Positions 23,247 to 34,306 of a stretch of DNA of 64,000 nt are shown in pieces. The number at the start of each line of letters is the position of its first letter. Position 1 is the first letter of the stretch. The stretch covers positions 1 to 64,000 of the forward strand of contig NAJO01000046.1 of NCBI GenBank assembly GCA_002077065.1, read 5' to 3'. A program made the position numbers and the translations under genes. Under the pieces are notes generated by a model. It saw only the letters and a list, made by a program, of their open reading frames with translations. It had not been told where the DNA came from and ran no database searches. This DNA comes from Cryoendolithus antarcticus (lineage: Eukaryota; Ascomycota; Dothideomycetes; Cladosporiales; Cladosporiaceae).

Positions 23247-24233
23247 CTACTCCCCCACCTCCGTCCTCCCCTCGAAATCCAACAAATACGGATCCCGCCT
23301 GAACTCCGCGTAAGCATTCCTATCCATGCTCCTCTTCCCAACCTCCATATCCTCCCTGATATCCTCCACCAGTGACTCCAAACTGACATAATCGTACTCC
23401 GGCCGGATGAACCCCAGGATCACGAGGTTCATATGTGAGCCGTAGAAGTCTTGGTCAAACTTGTGGAGTAAGTGAACCTCTACAGATCGTACAGTGTTCT
23501 TGTAGAACGGGTTCCAGCCGATCGACATCACCATTGGGTAGACATTTGGTTTCGAGCCTGTGGCGGGTGACGCGGAGAGACCGGCGTAGCCGTAGTAGAC
23601 GCCTGATTCGATGTCTTCGTGGCCGCCAACCGAGAGACCAGTGACGGGGATGTTGGCTGTGGGGATGCCGAGCTACGAAATAGGGGTCAGTTCATGGCTC
23701 GATATGCTCCGTCGGTGTGTCGTCGATGGGTAAGAGGCGAGGCGAGCAAGCTTGACGAGGACAGCCAACGTCGCGCAAGGCACGGGCGTCGCTGACTCTA
23801 GCTGGAGTCTTCGTGCACCTCGTCTAGTGACAGTACCACCCACGCCAGCTCTCCCAAGTCCATGGTCCTGGAGCTCTGACACGCATGTGGCGAATCCGTG
23901 CACGTGTCGGCTATGATATGCCATGCCTCGCGTGTACGTCGCGTACGCCCATCGGACAGCGACATGTTTGACAGCGGCTGATAGCAGCACTCCTCGCTAC
24001 CCACAGCGTAGCGAACCGGTCTTCATGTCGTATCGTGCCTTCCATGTACGACAGTCGTGTTTCTCGAGATCTTGATTGAGACAACAGACGGAATAAATGG
24101 ATGACAGATGGCTTACCTCTTTGCTGCCTCGGCCGAAGCCTTTGATCACTTTGCCGTTCAGTCGTAAGGGAAAGGGTGGCACGGGTCCGCTGTCTGGCCC
24201 TGCTGTAGGATCTCGGGGTCCGTCTGGTCGCAT
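23247..24233 (-). CDS. FMN1: Riboflavin kinase (FMN synthesis)
   Basis: Exon 1 24233-24117 and exon 2 23672-23247, 180 residues. Exon 1 ends [13 protein letters not shown] and exon 2 begins [12 protein letters not shown], rebuilding the family signature [14 protein letters not shown], whose PTAN Thr/Asn bind ATP-Mg. The rest of exon 2 ([40 protein letters not shown]) is the conserved flavokinase barrel including the catalytic Glu of the EVHLL strand. The enzyme phosphorylates riboflavin to FMN with ATP; no FAD synthetase domain is attached, as is usual for fungi. The intron (GTAAGC at 24116, CTGACC branch site, CGTAG ending at 23673) is 444 bp, far longer than any other in the window. Start ATG 24233 is the first in frame. 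Confidence 0.9.
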
Positions 24234-24689
24234 CGTGAGGAATGTAGGCGACTCAGCTGTGCAGATGTCACGTGGACGACGGCTATGACAGTGTTCAAGA
24301 CAAGCGGAAACTTTTGAGCAGTGATTGAGGAGGCGTGTTGGAGTTACAAATACAGACGTTGAGCAATAGATGATGGCGCATTAGACTCCTATGTACGGAA
24401 AGCTGCCTCAGGCATCTATAGAGTCGAGTGCGGGTCGAAGACAACAACAACATCATTCCACAATCGTCAACCAAACTGAGTAATCGGTAGACGTATTACA
24501 ATTGATCTATCTCAACGATGTCACAGCACTAAAGCCGCCTCCCCTTTCCCATCACCGGTGCCTGTGTGGCATTCCGTGTCTTGCCCATTTACTGCTTACT
24601 TTGGCATTACCGTGCGGGACGGCGCCATCATGCTCGTCGTTAAGCCTGCCGAAGCCGTCATGGCGCTCGACTGATCTTCTCGAAGCCCT
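24234..24689. other. Intergenic region between acuK-type gene and riboflavin kinase
   Basis: 456 bp, the upstream region of riboflavin kinase. No gene or repeat recognised. Confidence 0.4.
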
Positions 24690-26952
24690 TCATATCACTG
24701 GTAAGAACTGTAAAACCGTCAGTAATGTCCTCGCCATCCACGAGTCAAAGCAGTACTCACATTAATGACAATGAGCATCGGAATATTGAACACATCCCTC
24801 TTCACGGTCCAACACATTCCACAGTCAACCCTTCCGTCGCCCTCACCAAGGCTGTTCATGCCATCTCTACCCCTCAAGATTCCCTCCCGCTTCACCCCGT
24901 CGCCCACGGAGCCGCGCTTCCCTCGCTTCTCGTCCTCCCCGCCTTCGTCCACACCCCAACCTGGGTCCCGCTTGGTCTTGTACTTCAGCAGCGCACACTC
25001 CCGGCCGATGATCTCAGATCCCGAAGCACCGAAGGCGAGGTCGGCGAAGTCCTCGTAGAACTGTACAACGCTGTCCTCGTCCATGAGCTCAGCCAGGAAG
25101 ACAGGCTGAGGCCGGCCCGGATCAATCTCAACGTTGCCCAAACGAGGTGTAGCAGCGCCACGAGTGCTGGCACCAGTATGAGTGCCAGAGTTGTTGCTAT
25201 TGGCCCCGATATTGACGTTCAAGTTCGGTTCCTTGCCAAGCAGGACGTCTCGACGCCAGCCAGTGACGAGAGAGAATTCTTTGTTGACCGCTGCGATCTC
25301 GCCGGTACGTCGGCAGATGATTGTCGGCGTACCGTAGTGGTTCATGAAGTCATCGTACTCATACAGCGTACGTTGGAGAGACTTCTCCATGAAGATAAGG
25401 TCATCGTTGTTGAGACTTTTGTTGCAGGCAATAAATGATGGGCGGATGGAGGCGAGAGCTTTTGCTATGCGAAGGGTCTTGTTAGTGGAGAAGCGTTTCT
25501 TCAGGAAGTCGGTCAAGGCGTGGAAACCTTGAGTGTAGGTGTAGGGCGCGGTGACGGAGTTGTAGATCTCTGAGGTGTCGCGGCGTACTCTTCGTTGATT
25601 TGCTGGCTCGCTGTATTGAGGAACTTGCTTCCGTTGCTGTTGTTGATGTGATGCATGAGACACACTCTGTCTCAGCAAGTCAGGCTGTTGCTGCTGACCG
25701 TGGTCCAGCTGAGCGAATCGGTTCTCTGGCGACACTGTTGATGACGACTGGTATCCAGCATTATAATCGTAGTTCTGCGACAGCGGACTGAGACCAAGAT
25801 GTGAGCCTTCGCCAATAGCGAAGGCGTCCGTGCCATTGTTCTGCGTCGCCCATGCAATGCCAGCGTCCGACATGCGCGAGCCAGTACTTTGTACTGTCTG
25901 CCAATTGTTCGGGTACTGATTGAAGTCGAAGTTATTGCTTGACCCGAAGCTATCGTATGAGAGGCTGCCAGGACGGTTGCCAGCATTGTTCAGATTGTCT
26001 GTATCTGGCGTGCCTACAGCACCAGACGACATGTGTCCGAGCATACCGAACTCCATGGCACCGTAGTGGTTGCCAAAGTTGAAGCTAGACAGGTCAAGGC
26101 CGAAAAGTGACGAATTGTTGGGATCCAGAAACGCAGTGTCGAATGATTGATTCCGACCAGCGTCGATGCTGGCTTGATGGTCGACGTTTACTAACATGTC
26201 TTGCACGGGCGTCACTTGTTGACTCGATGTTGATGGATAGCGTTGAGGTGTCTCGACTGGTTGTGGTGGCGCATATGATCCGAGAACTGCATCGTTGTTG
26301 GTCATCATGGGTGGACCCATTGGAGTCTGCTGGTACTGCACATAATCGGTTGCTGTTGACTGTGGCATGTACTGGGTCGAACTGATAGCAGGAGCATTGG
26401 ATACCATTGGATGTGCTCCGGGACCAGTGGGTAGACCTTGAGCATTGCCCATCTGGTGACTACTTGGGAAGCCAGCAACGAGGGCTTCAGGTGGTGCATC
26501 GTGAAGGTACTTTGCCTTCTTCCTCACGCCATCGTGACACTGGTCTTGCAGTCCACGCTTAACACATCGAAGACAGGGTCGCTCGTCACCTAGACATTAT
26601 CAGTCCGCGTTCATTCGCGAGCATCAAGCCACCACATACCGCAAGTCAAATGCGCCCTCTGACAGGCAAAGCAAGCCCTCCTTGCCTTCTTCCGCCTCGG
26701 GCGTGAAGGATCCTTTGCACTCTTCGACTTGCTGCCCTCCCCGTTACTACCTCCCCCAGCACTCTTCTCGTCCCTCGAAGCACGTTCAACTTTCTCCTCA
26801 GCCATGATCCCAGTAGAACTGTCAATGTCAACTTCGAACCCAGTCTCGGGGTCAGGAGATGGCGAAACATCCTCGGCGTCTTCGGCCTCCATATGAGCAC
26901 TCCCCTGAGGGTAGTGCAGGCCCGCACCACCCCGACGATGATCCTCCTGCAT
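24690..26952 (-). CDS. acuK: Gluconeogenesis regulator AcuK/ERT1 family (Zn2Cys6 plus PAS)
   Basis: Three exons: 26952-26640, 26589-24761 and a terminal 18-bp exon 24707-24690; introns of 50 bp (GTATGT...CTAG) and 53 bp (GTGAGT...ACAG). 719 residues. The first splice rebuilds the Zn cluster [24 protein letters not shown]...QC followed by the family block [20 protein letters not shown] long Gln/Ser/Asn-rich middle leads to a PAS region ([19 protein letters not shown]) and the conserved end [26 protein letters not shown], whose last residues come from the tiny third exon. These features and the length fit AcuK/ERT1, which activates PEP carboxykinase and fructose-1,6-bisphosphatase genes on gluconeogenic carbon; the sister AcuM is the alternative. 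Missing the last exon would replace the true C-terminus with an unrelated tail. Confidence 0.85.
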
Positions 26953-29267
26953 GACCCGTATGATATTCTACGTCCCCACAGCGCGTTCTACTTGCAGCGA
27001 AGCAGCGCAGAGCGTCCCCGTGCACAGGCCCACGGGAATGACGCTCAAGTAGCTACCCGCTCGTCCAACTCTGGAATAGAAGCAGACGAACCAAGCGCAA
27101 GGAACGTGTAGCCTGTGTGCGCAGTCGGCCGTGCCGTGCCGCTGGATCCTCGCGACCTGACTGCGTGTGTGGCGCCAACAGGTACGCGTGGAGATATTGC
27201 ACCCTGTCTGCTGTACTACACGTGTACGTACGCCCAGGGCCAAATCTACAGCAGTTTGTGCAGCGCTGTATGATCGTGCCAATGGCCGGACGTTTGGCTT
27301 AGACTGCAATGGCACACACTGCTAAGCCTAGCCGTACTCGAAGCAGTGCAATAGCTCGCTGCTGCGCGGATGTGAGCGCAACGGGGCGATTGGCGTGCGA
27401 GAGCCGCGCATTGGGGGATGTGGAGGGACCAGTAGGAGTATTGGCGTTGTGCGACTGTCGGTACCGATCATGGCGCACAGCAGGCCATGCTGCTGGGAGG
27501 GCGAGTGAGAGGCTTGGCGGGGAGAGCACGACCAATGCCGCTGAGCTGTGGCTTCCTGTCCAACACACCTCGAGTCTCGTGGAGAGGCTGCCTGGCACGA
27601 GGCTCGCGAACACAAGGATCGCCGTGCGCTGCCCTGCTCTGCCGTGCCACGTTTGCGCCTCGTATGTCGCCCACCCAACAAACACTGTACGCGCAGCTTC
27701 CTCTTCCAGCCGTGCGAAGCGACTGCCTGTGCGTCTTGCACGCGCGCGCGCGATTGCTTCTCCCAGAGCTTCCGCCGAAGTGGACTGCAGAGCACTCTAT
27801 CTCGCAGCTACCTCGAACCTCAGATGTCGAGTCCAGCATCGCCAAGCGAACCCGTCCCGAGCCAAACTCCAACCTCCCGCGTCCCGAGCTCCACGGCCCG
27901 AATAACAAGCGTGCCACGCTGCTGGGCCTGGCCTCGACTGCCTCTTACTTCATCGAAACTAACGTTGCACACTTCACTATAGACAGCATCCAGATCAGGC
28001 GATTCGCAGCCTTCACCTGTCTAGCCACGTTCCCACACATAAATGTCTCACTTCCCCGCCTCCTTCTGTCACCGGCCTCGATGCGAAACAAAAGTCACCG
28101 CGAGGCAAGGGGCGGGGACCTGCTTTGGCGGCCGCGAGATCTGACTGGACTGCTCAGTCGGGACCGTCACACAGGCGTGATCTCGCATGCTGTGCGGCCT
28201 GACCTCGCTTCTCAGGTAACATCCGTGTACTGTACTCCATCACGTGTGATGTCCAACAGGCACTGACTCGATCGCCGGGACTCGAGCAATCTTGCCGTGA
28301 AGCCGGGCTACTGCCGGGCAGCTGCGCAGAGCACTGTATCATGCAGGAGTGCTTGAGATGGTTGCGACGACGATGAAGTAGGCATGCGCTGTAGTGGAGA
28401 CATTGGAACGTGGTGTAATGCCTATTCCTGTCCACTCAAATCTGTGGCGTGCGCGCGTGCCCTGGCAGCATTATGGGAAACTCGAGATAGCGACCTTGAA
28501 ACGCTGGTACTGGAACTGGGTACGTTCACTTTGGGAATCATGCCGACCTTGTTGGTGATCACACTCGCCTAAGCCATGTTGATCAGCCGCGTCATCCATG
28601 GTACTGGACAACTGAGGCTCGAGCGCAGTCTCGAAAGTCGCATCATCCTGCTCGCGCTAATCGCGGAATTTGCACCTTTCCAGCTCACCGCTACTTACTT
28701 GGAGGCATCATGGAGATGGCGCGAGTGACACGAAGTATAGTACAAGCGCCGCATCGAGGCAGAGCAATATACACCTGCCCGTTGAACTGAAGCTTGCATT
28801 GCGCCGCAGGAGGAGTGATCGACGTCATAACCCTTGACAGGACCTGCAGGCGCTTGCAGTCGTCGCGCTGGCAGATAGTCTCCCGCAACACAATCTGGAT
28901 GATCGTTCGGGCCGGAAATTTGACCAATCCCGATGGCAACGTACGCCGTCTTCGAATCCACAGCAATATACCACCACAGAGTTCTCACCGGCAGCGCGGC
29001 CTAGATTGCGGCTCGGCTCTGGGTTGTTTATGTTGACCTGAGCTATCAGCATCTGTGCCAAATGCTACGTATCTCCAGTATGAGGGACGTACCATTCGAC
29101 GTATGACACGCAATCTCACCGTGCGCTAAACACGGACTCGTGGACCGCAAGCCCGCAGATACCCAGGGTTTGACTGTCTGACTCACGTCGAGGGAACACG
29201 ATCATTGTGAAGCGCAGCTGACCTTCGACATCTTGTCTGTAACCACGATCATAGGTAGTCCCTCCCT
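26953..29267. other. Long interval upstream of acuK-type gene; possible unrecognised minus-strand gene at its right end
   Basis: 2.3 kb. From 26950 to 28300 many overlapping frames on both strands are open because the DNA is GC-rich, but none has domain character. At 28471-28650 the minus strand has an open, protein-like frame of ~60 codons (DDATFETALEPQLSSTMDDA ... ending SSFP and TAA at 28473-28471) preceded by AG acceptors. Just upstream there is a GTAAGT donor at ~28698 after a Cys-containing frame (CQRDDCKRL ... ALPRCGACT). I could not join them in one frame, so this is only a hint of a small spliced gene. Confidence 0.2.
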
Positions 29268-31677
29268 TCACCCTTGAGCAAATCGTGAATTGCCCCGTAC
29301 TTTCTTGCCATATTTGAAGAATAGCAATGGGAATGGCATCATCGCGAGTGCCAGGAAGCCGAGCAACGAGCTTGCCCACTGATAGCCCAGCTGTACAAGA
29401 GTCAGTAAGTCTCACAACCTCATCTGTCAGGCGGTTTCACATGCCTTTTCATACATCTGGGTCCCGAAGAGACTTGATGAGATCGTCAGCACAGAATTCA
29501 TGGCCAGGGATCAGGGCAAGCAGCCGAAACTCACGGAAATGCAGCAGCGAAGGACGATCTGCCACCGATGTTAGCATTGCCCATTCTCGCGATCAATCAA
29601 TGCCGTGTCACCTACCTGGCGAAAGAGTTCGCAGCCAGCGCGCTTGCGGCGTAAAGTGGATACTGCGCGGGGCATCAGTACATCCGACATTCTCGCCCGA
29701 CAGATCACCTACGCATTCGACGAGGAAGGTACTATACCATCTGTCAGTACTCAAATCACACCCCTGAAGCGGCCATTGCACTCACAAGATTCCCGAAAAG
29801 CAGAATATATTGCCAATGCCGAAGATCGTGCTGAAGAAGATTGGGACTGCTCAGGATCCCTGGTCAGCGGTGTTTGATCACCATTACATGATGCAGCTTG
29901 ATCTCACCTATCCAATGGACCCTGTACGCGCACAAGATGGATCATCAGCATTTACTCAAACGGGGACTTGGACGAGATTTGCGTGCGTTAGCGTACCAAG
30001 GATATGTGGTCCAGCCGAAACCTGCGTGTTGCGCGAGCGTCAGCGATCATGGACACGATGGATGTCTTGACATTGAGTGGGCTCACCAAACAAGCTGATA
30101 GGTACCAGTACGGCTCCCCTACATGCAGAGGTCAGTCGCAGCACGGCACTAGGTCCCGGGAACGAGCTTACAAGATTGTTGAGGGTAGTCTGAACTCAGG
30201 CTCCGATACGCCGCCGTTGTTTCGCACAAGTCGCAAATCTATATCGCGTTAGTACACTGCTACCGCCTGCAGGCTGGGTTGCTCAACGGACAATTCTTCC
30301 GCCACAGTGGATCGCAGGCTGTGCCTATCACCATTCCGACGAATATCCCGAGAAAGGTCAGGCCTGTGGGACGTCAGCTCTGTCGTCGGAAGTGGCCGAT
30401 ACCTGATTACCTTGCTGCCAGAGGTTGAAGTTGTGGTTGTGCGAGAAGACCAGGGCGAAAGCCTGGAGATTTCTGTCAGCGTCTCCTCGTCCTATCCGCC
30501 TGGCCTCCGATCTACTTACGCCGAAGAATAGGTACAGCACGCCTAGCAGAATAGCGCTGAGCAAGCAGAGATTAAGACACATCTGCTCGAAGAACAGCAG
30601 CTGGAACGGGCGAACGCAACTCCACGCAACGGTCTTCGTCACTGATCTGCTCATGACCTCGATCGGAGCCTTCCATCTCCCATCGCCGGTCTCTTTGCGC
30701 AGCTTGATGGCCTTGCGCCTCAGCAGCACGGGACTATATGTCTCCGGGACGAAGAACGCAATAAGCAGCCAGTTGACTCCGGCCCAGATCACCAGCGTCC
30801 AGAACGACCATCGCCAATCTGCATAGTAGTTGATGAAACCACCGAAGACGGGTCCGACAAGTGGCCCGACGAACGGACTGGCAGTGTACACTGTCATCGG
30901 CATACTCAGTCTCTCGCGCGGGAACATGTCGCCAATCGTTCCGCCTGCGACGCTCAAGAACGCACTCCCTGCCAGCCCGTCAAAGAACCTCGCAATCAGC
31001 ATCGTCTCGATGTTTTGCGCCAACGCACAGGGTATGAGCCAGATGAGGTACATCCCAAAAGCACAGAGATAGATCACTCTTCGACCATAGAATTCCGAAA
31101 GGGGACTCAAGAACATCGGCCCCAGTCCCAAGCCTGCTACAAAAATCGACAGGCCCAGCGTCGCGACTTCTCGACTGATATGGAAGTACGGCGTGATTTG
31201 CAGGTAAGTGCTAGTGTACAGAGCTGAAGCACAAGTGACGCACATGGATGACATGGCGAGTATGATCACAATGCTCCATTTGCGGAGGTCCGAGCCCCAG
31301 GCTGAGCTTTTGGGGCTCATGGGGTCGTCAGGACCAGACCATTTAACCTCGAAGGGGTTGCTGTCCGGGTCGGGTGAGTCGCCGCTAGATGGATCGTGGG
31401 ATGACTTCTCGTCATCATCGTGGTTGAAGTGCGTGTAGCCATCCGCGCCGGCGTAGGATCGTTGGGATGAGTGGCTTCGTACTGTATGGAGTCGAGGCGA
31501 GAGCGTGGCAGCCTTCCGTTGCGCTATCGATGTGTGAGATTCGTCGTTCGGTGTAGCGTGCTCGATCTCTTCTTCCTTATCGTGGAACACGTGGTCGGTA
31601 CCTGATTTCTCCAGATCGTTCTCGACCGGCGAGCTAGACTCTGAACCGGACGCCATGTTCGTGGTCGTACCTGCCAA
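29268..31677 (-). CDS. MFS multidrug/polyamine-type transporter with 13 exons
   Basis: Exons: 31677-30520, 30462-30411, 30363-30292, 30238-30172, 30118-30087, 30021-29997, 29921-29908, 29846-29786, 29731-29713, 29662-29616, 29558-29535, 29472-29445, 29390-29268; 573 residues. Every junction keeps frame, and all 12 introns (47-75 bp) contain a CTRAY-type branch site. The ~130-residue N-terminus is hydrophilic. The 12-helix part carries LSEFYGRRVIYL (loop 2-3 motif), SMPMTVYTASPFVGPLVGPVFGGFI (antiporter motif C region), and in the spliced half LVFSHNHNFNLWQQGLTFLG, GFGWTTYPWVHWIVPI and YPLYAASALAANSFARSS, all typical of DHA1 drug:H+ antiporters of the Flr1/Tpo type. Intron 12 starts with GC (GCATGT) rather than GT, and intron 3 with a weak GTCCGT. 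Substrate unknown; plasma membrane efflux is the family role. Confidence 0.88.
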
Positions 31678-32567
31678 GTCCCGTGCACCCAGTGGCTATA
31701 AGCCGGAGTAACTGAGTAACGGATCTATTCGGCGTCTTGCGACTGTACACACGATAGAAGGGAATTGTGCGACGCTTCCTCCTTATGCAGAGTCCCAATA
31801 CAACATGGCATGGTTCACGAAGCTTGTGATTCCCGACAATGATCTACGAGGTTAGCAAAAGGTCTCGCGCCCTCGCTCTTGCCGTTCTTCCGACATTCGG
31901 GCGAGCAACGTCACTGAATCATTCGTAATTCCGGCAAATCTGGCTTATCCCCGATACATGTAGCCGAAGCTTGACATGGCTTATGCCTTTAATCTACCAC
32001 TTGAAATATCAATCAGAGTCATACACGCCCGCGCGACTGACTCCAGGCCGGTCAGCCCATGCGAGCACTACAGCTTGATGGTGGTCAAGCGTCTTGACTC
32101 AGCATGAGCTGCGAAGTCCGCAATAGCGCCGCGATCCGCGCTGTAGGCGCCTAGAGGAGGTCGTGAGGCATGAGCTGACAAACCCAGCGCAATGGTATTG
32201 CAAGCGCCGAGCATAGAGAAACGGCAATGGACTAATCGATGGTAAGACGCTCCGTATACCTACTACCCCCGGGGAGATGTCGACGAGTGATGAGCTTCTG
32301 GAGATTATTGGTAACCTGTAAAGCTGATTGGTCTGTAGCTGCTGCTTCTCCTACAAAGGACTGCTGATAGTGCATGCCCTTCCTCCCGGCACCGAAACGC
32401 CTAGCCCCTTTCCAAGCCCATGCAATTGTAGACGTACGAGACAAGGCCAAGCTGCCCCAGTAGGGCACCGCTGTCAGCTACAGCGAGCGCGTAGCCCGGT
32501 GTAGCCTAACCGAGACCACAACGGTAGCATCCATCATTATTCTCGCCTCAAAACCGCCCCTGCCCCC
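31678..32567. other. Intergenic region
   Basis: About 0.9 kb between the MFS start and the 3' end of cdc2. No gene, repeat or RNA recognised. Confidence 0.4.
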
Positions 32568-33723
32568 TCAACGAAACCCATTCCCAGTATACGGCGCTCC
32601 GCCATTCGTCTGCGCCGAGTTCCTCTGCAACAACTTCCCCTCAGTAAAGTACTGACACATCACCGCCTGCTTCGCACTGATCCTGCCCGCTGGATCATAA
32701 ACCAGCAAATTCTCCAGCAGATCCAGTCCATGCTCCCCAAGAATCTTCGCTCCATCCCCACTGACAATATCATCCGTGTCCTTCCTCTCCCACTTCGGGA
32801 AGCTGGCCTTGAAATCCGGAAAGCTAGTGACACCAGGCCAGTCAATCTCGCTCGGCGTGCCCAAGACGCGGAAGATCTTGAAAATCTCATCAATCTCGCT
32901 GTCACCAGGGAACAGCGGTTTCCGCGTCGCCATCTCCGCGAATATACACCCCACACTCCACATATCCACGCCCGTACTATACTGCCTCCCGCCCAGCAAG
33001 ATCTCCGGCGCGCGATACCACAGCGTGACGACTTCGTGGGTGTAGGTACGCAGGGGAACGCCGAAAGCGCGCGCGAGCCCGAAATCGGCGAGCTTGAGGT
33101 TGCCTTCTTTGTCGATTAGGAGGTTCTGGGGTTTGAGGTCGCGGTGGAGGACGCGGTGGGAGTGGCAGTAGCGGACGCCTTCGATCAGTTGGTAGGCGAA
33201 CTTTTTGACCTGAGTGAAAGATGTCAGTATCGACTGCGTGAGTGAGGGAGGGAGGGGAACGGTGAGAATGCATACCATCTCCGGTCCTAGACCCATGTGT
33301 CCCTGCCTGCCGTCCATGATGCCCTCGCCCAGTGGCTTGCCGCGACCACCCTGGCTGACTGGCAGCGCTTCCATAAACTTCTTCAAATCCAGATCGAGGT
33401 ATTCGAAGACGAGGTACAGTTTGTGGCCATCCGCATGAACGATGTTGAAGAGGCGCACGATGTTCTCATTCTGCATCTCCTTGAGGAGGGAGATCTCGCG
33501 GATGGCGGTGGAGGGGACGCCTTCATCTTCAGCTTCGAGGCGGATCTTCTTGAGGGCCACTATGCGCTGGTCGGGGGTGGTAAGGTCGCGGGCTTTGTAG
33601 ACGACGCCGTATGTGCCTGTGGTGGTGTTAGTGTGTCCCTCTCGCAGCCTTCCACTTTGCGGCATTGGCTGTGTCCCGATACATACCCTCGCCGATCTTC
33701 TCCATCTTCTGGTAGTTCTCCAT
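32568..33723 (-). CDS. cdc2: Cyclin-dependent kinase Cdc2/CDK1 (NimX)
   Basis: Exons 33723-33687, 33616-33276 and 33209-32568 with introns of 70 and 66 bp; 339 residues. Exon 1 codes for [12 protein letters not shown] and the splice rebuilds the glycine loop GEGTYGVV containing the inhibitory Thr14/Tyr15 equivalents. PSTAIRE is intact ([10 protein letters not shown]). The catalytic [17 protein letters not shown] and activation-loop Thr in [17 protein letters not shown] follow, then [13 protein letters not shown], the Cks-binding region. A ~25-residue Gly-rich insert ([18 protein letters not shown]) sits between the ATP lobe and helix E, just before intron 2; filamentous fungi commonly have one here. 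This is the master mitotic kinase. It is divergent from rad4 across 583 bp. Confidence 0.96.
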
Positions 33724-34306
33724 GTTGGGCGATGTGGTTGGTGTGAGCAGCTGATCGTGCTGTCCTGTCAACTCAGTGAAGCCGTCCCTGTGTTCTGGGT
33801 CGGGGGTTTGCGGTTGTCGCTGTGGGAAGGTGCGCTACAAGTCAGTGAGGGTGGTCATTGACGCGCGACTTATGTAGCGAACGGCGGTGTAGTCGTTGTC
33901 GTCGTCCAAGTCGCTGGACGTCGCTGCGTCGATCTGTGGCCTGACTGTTGCATTGAAGAAAGATGCCGTGCCAATCAACAAACACACACGGCGCGTGGGT
34001 GCGGGACGCGAGCGCGGACCCCGCCGCGCCGTAGGGCTGACTGGACGTCACTTCTGAAACGCGATACTCATGATCCTCGCTTCATTACATGTTTTGGCAA
34101 GCTATCGTACGCACGTTCTCTCGAATCGGAGCTGGACTCTGCTACTCTAAGCACGGTTGGAAGTTTGCTGGCGTACAGCATGTTGAAAGCGAGGGAGCCA
34201 GCCTCATCTGCGTTACAAGAAGTCTGCATGTCATCATATGACCGCGCGTGGTGAGCGCGATGTAATCTTCATTCTCTGCCATCAGGAGCTCTAACACACC
34301 GCACTC
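33724..34306. promoter_or_regulatory. Shared divergent promoter region of cdc2 and rad4
   Basis: 583 bp between the two start codons. No ORF of its own. I could not pick out a confident TATA or cell-cycle element by eye. Confidence 0.35.

Noticed and set aside
27309..28266. Overlapping ORFs of 150-260 residues on both strands
   Set aside because: All frames are open because the DNA is GC-rich; compositions are Arg/Ser/Ala-heavy, no motif or splice logic, both strands equally open.
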